Source: an uncultured Adlercreutzia sp. (GTDB lineage: Bacteria > Actinomycetota > Coriobacteriia > Coriobacteriales > Eggerthellaceae). From it: 19,654 nucleotides of DNA. The notes under the pieces were generated by a model. That model did not search any database. It had not been told where the DNA came from and worked only from the letters and a program-made list of their open reading frames with translations. Positions 1 through 6,080 of this stretch are shown here, in pieces; the first letter of the stretch is position 1; each line of letters starts with the position of its first letter. Location: NCBI GenBank assembly GCA_910589165.1, contig CAJUSP010000026.1, forward strand, positions 1 through 19,654, in the 5' to 3' direction. A program made the position numbers and the translations under genes.

Positions 1-105
1 CGGCGCCAGGCCGCGGGAGGACAGGTCGTTCCGCTCGCAGGGGGAGCTTTCTTGTGCCCAGAGCAAGGTTGACTCTGGGAACTGCGGCGCTTTCTACTAC
101 AATGG
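1..105. other. Upstream flank, possible tail of a preceding gene
   Basis: This stretch precedes the first recognisable gene. Reading from base 1, one plus-strand frame is open for 23 codons and stops at TGA 70-72, so it could be the 3' end of a truncated gene, but the peptide shows no recognisable motif. Other frames are open too, as expected in GC-rich DNA. A TACAAT at 98-103 resembles a -10 box, but the nearest -35-like TTGACT (69-74) is 23 bp away, which is too far for a standard promoter. Confidence 0.25.
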
Positions 106-136
106 GCGATGTCTTTGGACATCGCTTTTTTGTTTT
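106..136 (+). terminator. Intrinsic terminator upstream of the amidase gene
   Basis: A perfect 8-bp stem (GCGATGTC at 106-113, GACATCGC at 118-125) with loop TTTG is followed at once by TTTTTTGTTTT. This is a textbook Rho-independent terminator. It ends 12 nt before the start codon at 149, so it either closes an upstream transcript or acts as an attenuator in the amidase leader. Confidence 0.75.
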
Positions 137-148
137 GAGGAGGAGTGT

Positions 149-1045
149 ATGGTCGAGCTGAGTGACGACAAGGTGCTGTATGCCTTCGATAAGGAGCTTG
201 AGCCGGCGCTGACGGTGCCTTCGGGGACGACGGTGCGCATTCGTACGAAGGACTGTTTCGGCAACCAGGTTCAGAAGCCCGAAGACGAGCTAGACGAGAT
301 CGACTGGGATCATATCAACCCGGCGACGGGCCCGGTGTTTGTGGAGGGCGCTGTTCCCGGCGGCACGCTGAAGGTGACCATCGAGAACATCGAGTTCGAT
401 AATCAGACCGCTTCCTGCACCGGCGAGGGCGAGGGCGTGTGCGGCGACCGCTTCAACGCTTGGAGTACGCACCTGTGCCAGATCGATGGCAACGAGCTGG
501 TGTGGGGCGAGGGCCTGCGCATTCCGCTGCGGCCCATGATCGGCGTGATCGGCGTGGCTCCGGCTGGCGAGCCGGTGAACTGCGGTACGCCGGGGCCTCA
601 CGGCGGCAACATGGACAACACGGCCATTACGACCGGAGCGACGCTGTACTTCCCGGTATCGGTGGAGGGCGCCCTGTTCGGCTGCGGCGACATGCATGCG
701 GCCATGGGCGACGGCGAGGTGTCCGTGTCCGGCGCCGAGGTGGCCGGCTTTGCCACCGTGACGTTGACAGCGCTGCCCGAGCTTTCCGTACCTGACCCGC
801 TTATCGAGAACGCGACGCACTTGGGCGTTATCGCCTCGGCGGAGAGCCTTGATGCCGCAGCCGACCGGGCGGTGCACGAGATGGTCGACCTCATCTGCGA
901 CCGTACCGGCAAGGGGGCCGACGAGGTGATCATGCTGCTGTCGCTTACGGCCGACGTGCAGGTGTGCCAGATGGTCGACCCCGAGAAGACCGTGCGCTTC
1001 ATGGTGCCCAAGTACGTGCTGGATGCCCTGGGTTTCCAGCTGTAG
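149..1045 (+). CDS. Acetamidase/formamidase family protein
   Basis: The 298-aa protein matches the FmdA/AmdA family of cytoplasmic amidohydrolases, which release ammonia from small amides such as formamide or acetamide. Visible family landmarks are the GPVFVEGAVPGGTLKV stretch near residues 54-69, CGTPGPHGGNMDNT with His151, and GALFGCGDMHAAMGDGE around Asp181-His183. The length is close to the usual 300 residues and there is no signal peptide. The start at 149 is chosen because GAGGAGGAG lies just upstream and no other ATG, GTG or TTG occurs in this frame back to the window edge. The gene stands alone between two terminators. The exact substrate cannot be told from sequence; confidence in the family is high. 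Confidence 0.9.
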   Translation: MVELSDDKVLYAFDKELEPALTVPSGTTVRIRTKDCFGNQVQKPEDELDEIDWDHINPATGPVFVEGAVPGGTLKVTIENIEFDNQTASCTGEGEGVCGDRFNAWSTHLCQIDGNELVWGEGLRIPLRPMIGVIGVAPAGEPVNCGTPGPHGGNMDNTAITTGATLYFPVSVEGALFGCGDMHAAMGDGEVSVSGAEVAGFATVTLTALPELSVPDPLIENATHLGVIASAESLDAAADRAVHEMVDLICDRTGKGADEVIMLLSLTADVQVCQMVDPEKTVRFMVPKYVLDALGFQL

Positions 1046-1070
1046 ACGCCAGATAAACAGTTATTCGTAG

Positions 1071-1100
1071 GGAAGGGGCTTAGGCCCCTTCCGCTCTTTT
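1071..1100 (+). terminator. Intrinsic terminator after the amidase gene
   Basis: A 9-bp perfect stem (GGAAGGGGC at 1071-1079, GCCCCTTCC at 1084-1092) with loop TTAG is followed by GCTCTTTT. It lies 26 nt after the amidase stop codon. A weaker hairpin (AGGGC 1101-1105 with GCCCT 1111-1115) follows directly. Confidence 0.85.
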
Positions 1101-1165
1101 AGGGCGAAGAGCCCTCCTGAGTTGGCGGCAAGAGTACGATCTTTGCCCTACTGTCGTCTGGGTAA

Positions 1166-1187
1166 ATTATTCAGAATAGTGAATAAT
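1166..1187. promoter_or_regulatory. Palindromic operator upstream of modA
   Basis: ATTATTCA (1166-1173) and TGAATAAT (1180-1187) form a perfect 8-bp inverted repeat around the 6-nt spacer GAATAG. The AT-rich palindrome stands out in GC-rich surroundings and ends 5 bp before the proposed -35 box of modA, where a dimeric regulator could bind. ModE sites in other bacteria have the same arm-spacer-arm geometry, but the base sequence does not match the E. coli ModE consensus, so the regulator is unknown. Confidence 0.55.
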
Positions 1188-1192
1188 AACCC

Positions 1193-1221
1193 TTGTGCTC
1201 ATCGTTGGCTCGCGCTATTAT
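1193..1221 (+). promoter_or_regulatory. Probable modABC promoter
   Basis: TTGTGC (1193-1198) and TATTAT (1216-1221) are separated by 17 bp, the optimal sigma-70-type spacing. Transcription would start near 1228, about 40 nt before modA. It lies directly downstream of the palindrome at 1166-1187. Confidence 0.55.
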
Positions 1222-1269
1222 GATTCCTGCATTATCCAAAAGAAAGAATAACCACATGGGAGGATAGTA

Positions 1270-2193
1270 ATGCGCAAAGAATTGGGAATGATGGCAGTAG
1301 CTGGCTTGCTGACGTTGGGCCTGGGGCTGTTTGGCTGCGCCGGTAACGACGCTTCGACCGATCAGGCGGCCGAGCCGGAGGCGACGCCGAACGAGACGAC
1401 CGCTGAACCCGAGGCCGAGCCGGCGGGCGATCCGGTGGAGCTGCAGGTTTTCGCCGCCAACTCGCTCACCAAGGCCATGGCCGAAGCTCAGGAGCTTTAC
1501 AGCCAGCAGAACCCGAACGTTAAGTTCGCCGACACCCAGTACGAGGCTTCCGGCACGCTGAACGAGATGCTCGGAGCTGGCCAGTACGCCGACATCCTCA
1601 TCACCGCCTCCAAGGGCACCATGGACACCGCGGTGGAAGAGGGCTACGTGAAGGAGGACACGCGCCAGACCATGTTCAACAACGACCTTGTCATCGTAAC
1701 GAAGGATGGCGGCGAGCTGGTGGGCCAGGACATCACCCTGGAGGACATCGCGGCTGGTAAGTACACCCTGGCCGTGGGCGACGAGAACGTGCCGGCCGGC
1801 AACTACGCCTGCCAGTCGCTGACCACCGTGGGCGGCTACATCGAGCCCGATGGCGCCACCGGCAAGGACGCCACCGGCAAGGGCGGCGAGTTTTCCGAGA
1901 CCCTGAAGCCGAAGGTTACCCTCGGCGGCAAGGTGGGCGACGTGTGCAAGTACGCCGAGACCGGCGAGGTGGATATTGCCATGGTGTACACCTCCGATGT
2001 GTATCGCATGGGCGGCGTGGCCATCTGCTCGGTGGTGCCCAACGACACCCACAAGGCCATCACCTACCCTGGTGCCGTGTGTGCCGACAGCAACAACGCC
2101 GAGGCGGCCCAGGCCTTCCTCGAGTGGTGCATGACCGATGAGGACTGCGCCCAGATTTGGGAGAAGTGGGGCTTCGAGCTCGCCCAGGACTAA
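1270..2193 (+). CDS. modA: Molybdate ABC transporter substrate-binding lipoprotein ModA
   Basis: The 307-aa protein binds molybdate (possibly also tungstate) outside the membrane and delivers it to the ModB permease. Residues 1-22 form a lipoprotein signal with lipobox LFGC, so Cys23 should carry the lipid anchor. A flexible linker rich in Pro, Glu and Ala runs to about residue 56. The ModA fold then begins (VELQVFAANSLTKAM), with the oxyanion-binding style motifs AANS, EASGTL and ADILITAS, and later AVGDENVPAGNYA and MVYTSDVYR. The start has GGGAGGA 5 nt upstream. modB and modC follow on the same strand, which fixes the role. It is longer than E. coli ModA (about 257 aa) because of the linker and a Gly/Lys-rich insertion near residues 190-215. 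Confidence 0.92.
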   Translation: MRKELGMMAVAGLLTLGLGLFGCAGNDASTDQAAEPEATPNETTAEPEAEPAGDPVELQVFAANSLTKAMAEAQELYSQQNPNVKFADTQYEASGTLNEMLGAGQYADILITASKGTMDTAVEEGYVKEDTRQTMFNNDLVIVTKDGGELVGQDITLEDIAAGKYTLAVGDENVPAGNYACQSLTTVGGYIEPDGATGKDATGKGGEFSETLKPKVTLGGKVGDVCKYAETGEVDIAMVYTSDVYRMGGVAICSVVPNDTHKAITYPGAVCADSNNAEAAQAFLEWCMTDEDCAQIWEKWGFELAQD

Positions 2194-2234
2194 GCATTTC
2201 ACGCTAGAATAGGGAAGCTTCAGAAATCATCAGA

Positions 2235-2265
2235 CGATGGGCGGGGCGCCGAACCCCGCCCATCG
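2235..2265 (+). other. Strong hairpin between modA and modB
   Basis: A perfect 12-bp GC-rich stem (2235-2246 with 2254-2265) encloses a 7-nt loop. No T-run follows, so it is not a standard terminator. Inside an operon such a hairpin can protect the modA message from 3' decay or lower readthrough, giving more binding protein than permease. That role is inferred from position. Confidence 0.6.
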
Positions 2266-2289
2266 CGTATGTGAGGGAGAAGGGCGTCG

Positions 2290-3828
2290 ATGGATTGGGG
2301 CATGATGGCGACGACGAGGAAGACCGCCGGTGCGTTCACGGCTGCGCTGCTGAAGGCAGCGGCGGTTTTGCTCCTTGGGACGACGTTGGCAACGGGGGCT
2401 CCGCTCGCATGGGCCGACGAGGCGCCCGATGTGGCCGATGCGGAGATTGAGGTGTCGGCCGATGGCGACGCGGCCCGCATGGAGGGGTGCGCCTTCGCCC
2501 TGGAGGGCTTCGAATGCTCGCGCACGGGCTCGGCCCGCGACATCGACGGCGAAAGCTACGGCTACACCTATCGCCTGAGCGGCGTCGAGCGGGTGGCTGT
2601 GGTGAACACGGCCGACTACGCCGTGCTCTACGTGCCCGTGGAGGCGGCGGCCGAGTTCGGCATAACTCAGGCCGACGATGCCGCGGTGACGCTCCTTGAG
2701 GAATGCCTGACGGCCTTGGATACAAACTTCTCCGAGGGCAGCATCAGCCCGCTGTCGCGCCAGGAGACGTGGCATGTGCTGGTGGCGGCCGATGCCACCG
2801 ATAACGCCATCGTAGTAGACGACGTGACCTACACTTTCGCGCGCGAGATAACCGAGGGACGCTTCTACGTGACCATCGAGGGCCCCGATGAGGCATACAA
2901 CGTGAAGAGCGAGGTGCAGCCGGCCCAGATGGCGAGCGCCCGCATGGTGCCGGCCGAGGGTGCGGTGATCGCGCAGGCGGGCGGCCCCCTCGAGCAGCTG
3001 GGCGCGTTTCTGGCTGAGATGGACTACTCGCCGCTGTGGGTCACCCTGAAAACCTGCGGCGTGGCCATTGTGTTCGTGTTCTTCCTGGGGCTGGCGGCGG
3101 CCTATTTCACCATGCGCATCTCGAAGCGCGCCCAGGACATCTTCGACACCATCTTCACCATACCCATGGTGCTGCCGCCGACGGTGTGCGGCTTTCTGCT
3201 GCTCTCGGTGCTGGGGCGCAACACCGCCTTCGGCCGCTTCTTCCAAGAAGTGGGCTTCCCGCTCGTGTTCAGCTGGCAGGCGACGGTGATTGCCGCCGTG
3301 GTGGTGGCGTTCCCGCTGATGTACCGGTCGGCCCGCGGCGCCTTTGAGAGCTTGGATCCGAACATGCTCGATGCGGCCCGCACCCTGGGCTGGTCCAACG
3401 GGCGCATCTTCGCGAAGCTCATGCTGCCTTTGGCCTGGTCGTCCATCGCCTCGGGCACGGTGCTCGCCTTTGCCCGCGCCCTGGGCGAGTTCGGCTGCAC
3501 GCTGTTTCTGGCTGGTAACCAGCTGGGCAGCACGCGAACTATTCCCATTGCCATCTACTTCGAGTGGATGAACGGCAACCAGGCGGCCACGTGGTTCTGG
3601 ACCATTATCCTCATCGTGTTCAGTTTCCTGGTCATTCTGTTCATCAATTTATGGAGCCGTCATACGACGCGCTACCGCCAGAAGGCGCCGGCTGACGGGC
3701 GCTCGCCCAAGCCGCCGCGCGATGGCCGGCGCGGAGGCGCCCACGGGCACGGAGAGCGCGAGAGCGGCCTGGAGCGCGCCGAGATGGCTGAGATGGGGGC
3801 AGTGGCAAGCGAGGGAGGCGCGCGATGA
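2290..3828 (+). CDS. modB: Molybdate ABC transporter permease ModB with extra N-terminal domain
   Basis: The C-terminal half, about residues 250-457, is a clear ModB permease that forms the molybdate channel. It has five predicted membrane helices, the IPMVLPPTVCGFLLL stretch, the ModC-contacting EAA-type loop around residues 350-382 (LDAARTLGWSNGRIF), and LAFARALGEFGCTLF. The N-terminal part is unusual: residues 13-42 form a signal-peptide-like helix ending LAWA before Asp43, then about 200 soluble residues of unrecognised type follow. ModB is normally about 230 aa, against 512 here. E. coli ModB is similarly predicted to have five helices with an external N-terminus, so the extra domain should face outside, near where ModA docks. 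A charged, Gly/Arg-rich cytoplasmic tail (457-512) ends the protein. The stop overlaps the modC start by 4 nt. Confidence 0.9.
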   Translation: MDWGMMATTRKTAGAFTAALLKAAAVLLLGTTLATGAPLAWADEAPDVADAEIEVSADGDAARMEGCAFALEGFECSRTGSARDIDGESYGYTYRLSGVERVAVVNTADYAVLYVPVEAAAEFGITQADDAAVTLLEECLTALDTNFSEGSISPLSRQETWHVLVAADATDNAIVVDDVTYTFAREITEGRFYVTIEGPDEAYNVKSEVQPAQMASARMVPAEGAVIAQAGGPLEQLGAFLAEMDYSPLWVTLKTCGVAIVFVFFLGLAAAYFTMRISKRAQDIFDTIFTIPMVLPPTVCGFLLLSVLGRNTAFGRFFQEVGFPLVFSWQATVIAAVVVAFPLMYRSARGAFESLDPNMLDAARTLGWSNGRIFAKLMLPLAWSSIASGTVLAFARALGEFGCTLFLAGNQLGSTRTIPIAIYFEWMNGNQAATWFWTIILIVFSFLVILFINLWSRHTTRYRQKAPADGRSPKPPRDGRRGGAHGHGERESGLERAEMAEMGAVASEGGAR

Positions 3829-4931
3829 GCCTGAGTGTCGATATTCGGAAGAGCTTCGGCGACTACACGCTGGACGTGGCCTTCGAGGCCGGCGACGAGA
3901 CGTTGGGCTTTCTGGGGGCGTCGGGCTGCGGCAAGAGCCTCACGCTGCGCTGCATTGCCGGCATCGAGACGCCGGATGAGGGACGCATCGTGGTGAACGG
4001 CCAGGTGTTCTTCGACTCTGAGGCCCGGGTGAACCTGACGCCGCAGCAGCGCAAGACGGCGCTCTTGTTCCAAAACTACATGCTGTTCCCGAACCTCACC
4101 GTGGCCGACAACATTGCCGCGGGCATCGGGCGCGAGGTGCCTCGGGCCGAGCGGGAGGCTTTGGTGTCCCAGGAGCTGGAGCGCTTCGGGCTGCGCGGCT
4201 TCGGACAGCGCTACCCGGCCCAGCTCTCCGGCGGCCAGCAGCAGCGCGTGGCCTTGGCCCGCATGCTGGCGGCGCGCCCCGGCATCCTCATGCTGGACGA
4301 GCCCTTCAGCGCCCTGGACGCGCACCTGAAGGGGGTGCTCGAGCAGAACCTCGTGAGCCTGTTCGAGGCCTACGAGGGTACGATTTTGTACGTGAGTCAC
4401 GATATCGACGAGTCGCTGCGGTTCTGCGATCGCATCGCGGTGGTGGACGCCGGGCGCATTATGGAGATAGACTCGGGCGACGGCCTGGTGAACCACCCGC
4501 AGTCGGTGGCGGGGTTGAAGCTTTCCGGCTGCAAGAACGCCACGCCGGCCCGAGCGGTGGGCGAGCATTGCGTGGAGCTGCCGCAGTGGGGTGTTCGCGT
4601 GGAAACGGCCGAGCCGGTGCCTGCTGAAGTGAAGTACCTGGGGGTGCGCGCGTTCTATCTGGAGCGCGCCGAGGGGCCCGGCGAGAACTGCTACCGCATG
4701 CGCGTCGACCGCGTGAGCGACTCGCGCTTCGAGCGCACGGCGCTGCTCGCCTTCCTCGAGCGCCCCTATGCGGATAGGGCCGCCGCGAGTTTCGACGACA
4801 ACGAGATGAGCTACCTGCACCAGCACGTGTTCTGGCGCGTGTCGAAACACACCGACGAGGAGCTTCCCCGTGAAGGCGACGAACTGTGGATTCGCATCCC
4901 GCCCGATAAGGTGTATCTAGTTACGCGGTAA
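3825..4931 (+). CDS. modC: Molybdate ABC transporter ATP-binding protein ModC
   Basis: The 368-aa cytoplasmic ATPase powers molybdate import. All nucleotide-binding motifs are intact: Walker A GASGCGKS (31-38), Q-loop LLFQNYMLF, ABC signature LSGGQQQR, Walker B ILMLDEPFSALD, and the switch histidine in SHDIDE. The C-terminal third (about 240-368) sits where ModC proteins carry a molybdate-binding TOBE/MOP regulatory domain; it is only loosely recognisable here (KYLGVRAFYLERAEG). The ATG overlaps the modB stop as ATGA, implying translational coupling. An inverted-repeat element begins 2 nt after the stop codon. Confidence 0.93.
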   Translation: MSLSVDIRKSFGDYTLDVAFEAGDETLGFLGASGCGKSLTLRCIAGIETPDEGRIVVNGQVFFDSEARVNLTPQQRKTALLFQNYMLFPNLTVADNIAAGIGREVPRAEREALVSQELERFGLRGFGQRYPAQLSGGQQQRVALARMLAARPGILMLDEPFSALDAHLKGVLEQNLVSLFEAYEGTILYVSHDIDESLRFCDRIAVVDAGRIMEIDSGDGLVNHPQSVAGLKLSGCKNATPARAVGEHCVELPQWGVRVETAEPVPAEVKYLGVRAFYLERAEGPGENCYRMRVDRVSDSRFERTALLAFLERPYADRAAASFDDNEMSYLHQHVFWRVSKHTDEELPREGDELWIRIPPDKVYLVTR

Positions 4932-4932
4932 C

Positions 4933-5039
4933 GTGAGACAGCGCCCCGGAGGGGTGTCTCATCTTCCGAAAGACTCTTGGCGCATTAGCGCAGGGGGAGC
5001 CCCTTGAAGATGAGACACCCCTCCGGGGCGCTGTCTCAC
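4933..5039. repeat. REPIN-like inverted-repeat element, copy A
   Basis: Two perfect 34-bp complementary arms (4933-4966 and 5006-5039) flank a 39-nt loop. Each arm is itself an imperfect palindrome: TGAGACA pairs with TGTCTCA (7 bp) and CCCC with GGGG around a 3-nt loop, with a 3-nt bulge. The element can therefore fold as one long hairpin or as two small ones, the architecture of REP doublets (REPINs). A second copy lies at 14515-14622. The loops share GGCGCATTMGYGCAGG (4979-4994 here), able to form a mini-hairpin. It starts 2 nt after the modC stop, so it may also end or stabilise that transcript. No transposase is nearby. Confidence 0.85.
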
Positions 5040-5263
5040 TTCCTCTCTGTTTTCCCAGGAAAAAGGGGTCACTCACTCAGGCTGCGTGAGGTTTTCGACG
5101 GCCTGTTTTGGCAATTTCAGGCAGTTTGCGGGTCGCCGAAAGCCCCTCTCAGCACCTATAGTTGACGCCATGAGAGCCGCTTCGGGGAGAGGGCGAGGAC
5201 GCAAGGGCCTCGTTCCATGAAGCGGCGAGGAGAAGAAGAATTTCATAGAGGAGAGGGGAGGGG
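5040..5263. other. Leader region before the molybdoenzyme operon
   Basis: No convincing gene is seen in this 224-nt stretch. It holds small palindromes (TTTTCC 5050-5055 with GGAAAA 5058-5063; GCCTG 5101-5105 with CAGGC 5118-5122) and a -10-like TATAGT at 5157-5162 without a good -35 partner. The promoter for the operon starting at 5290 probably lies here. A purine-rich tract with GGGGAGGGG ends at about 5263. Confidence 0.4.
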
Positions 5264-5282
5264 AAGCATCCCTTGGATGCTT
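5264..5282 (+). promoter_or_regulatory. Hairpin between ribosome-binding tract and start codon
   Basis: AAGCATCC (5264-5271) and GGATGCTT (5275-5282) form a perfect 8-bp stem with loop CTT. It sits between a strong Shine-Dalgarno-like tract (GAGGGGAGGGG, ending about 5263) and the ATG at 5290, which has no ribosome-binding site within the usual distance. Folding the hairpin would bring the tract to about 7 nt from the ATG. Translation of the first gene of the operon may thus depend on this structure. Confidence 0.55.
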
Positions 5283-5289
5283 ATATCTT

Positions 5290-6060
5290 ATGGCTGAAAC
5301 CATTTTCAAGCAGATGTACGAGCCCCCGGCGCCCGAGGAGCGCGATGAGGAGGAGGCTATCTGCGACGATGTCTCCATCGATGCCGCCGATTTGCCCGCA
5401 GCGGCCGAGCTGACCTTCGAGGAGAAGCTGGGCGCGCTCAACCGGTGCGTCATGCGTCATCCCTTGAACCGCGAGATCCTCTACAAGGCGCTGGCCTTCT
5501 GCGAGCAGGAGCGCCCGCTGCGCGAGGCGGAGGACTTCATCGCGTCGCTGCCGCAGTTCGCCTCGGCCACCCAGAACCAGTATTACTTGCTCACTTCTCT
5601 CGTGAAGGCCTACGGCCTGGACCTCGTCGAGCGCGACGAGGAGGGCGGCATCGTAACGCCCGAGATGAAGGAGGGGCTCACCGAGGACGAGGTGGACGAC
5701 CTCGTGGCCGAGCTCTCTTTCAAGACCACAGAGGTGGGCCGCTACTTCGTCGAGTACAACAAGCCGGCCGCGCGCCTAGTGGACCTGCTGGGCCTCGCCC
5801 CCGAGCGCGCCGACACCTACATCGAGCTTCTGGAGTACGTGGGCGCGGAACCCCGCACCTACGGCCAGGTGGAAGAGCTGCTGGCGGGTCGCCCCGCCCT
5901 GGAGACCGTCATCGACGGGCGCCGCGAGACCATGCAGCCGAGCGTTTTCGTTGACAAGTTGGAGCGCGCCGGCGCTCTGATTTGGAATAAAGGTTGGACG
6001 TTGACCGAGGAGGGAAGGGAATTTCTCGAGGATCTGAAGGTAAACGGACAAGCACAGTAA
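5290..6060 (+). CDS. Hypothetical protein, first gene of the molybdoenzyme operon
   Basis: I do not recognise this 256-aa protein. It has no signal peptide, membrane helix or metal-binding cysteine cluster, so it is probably cytoplasmic. The N-terminal 50 residues are acidic and look disordered, and the middle (about 50-160) is probably helical. The last 80 residues, with a YGQVEELL segment and an ALIWNKGWTLTEEGREFL segment, resemble a winged-helix fold, where the second would be the recognition helix and wing; this is a pattern impression only. Twenty nt separate its stop from the Tat-dependent catalytic subunit, so it is probably co-transcribed. An accessory or regulatory role for that enzyme is inferred from position. 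The ATG is the first start codon in frame, but see the hairpin just upstream. Confidence 0.75.
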   Translation: MAETIFKQMYEPPAPEERDEEEAICDDVSIDAADLPAAAELTFEEKLGALNRCVMRHPLNREILYKALAFCEQERPLREAEDFIASLPQFASATQNQYYLLTSLVKAYGLDLVERDEEGGIVTPEMKEGLTEDEVDDLVAELSFKTTEVGRYFVEYNKPAARLVDLLGLAPERADTYIELLEYVGAEPRTYGQVEELLAGRPALETVIDGRRETMQPSVFVDKLERAGALIWNKGWTLTEEGREFLEDLKVNGQAQ

Positions 6061-6080
6061 GCAAGAGGAGAGGAAAGACT

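Noticed and set aside
1166..1187. Calling the modA palindrome a ModE site
   Set aside because: The spacing fits, but the bases do not match the E. coli ModE consensus and no modE gene is in the window.
5169..5220. Possible 16-codon leader peptide starting at the ATG near 5169
   Set aside because: It has no ribosome-binding site and no conserved feature, and is Arg/Gly-rich as expected by chance here.
5994..6080. Upstream start for the catalytic subunit at 5994
   Set aside because: It would add 29 residues inside the preceding gene and bury the twin-arginine signal; 6081 has its own ribosome-binding site.
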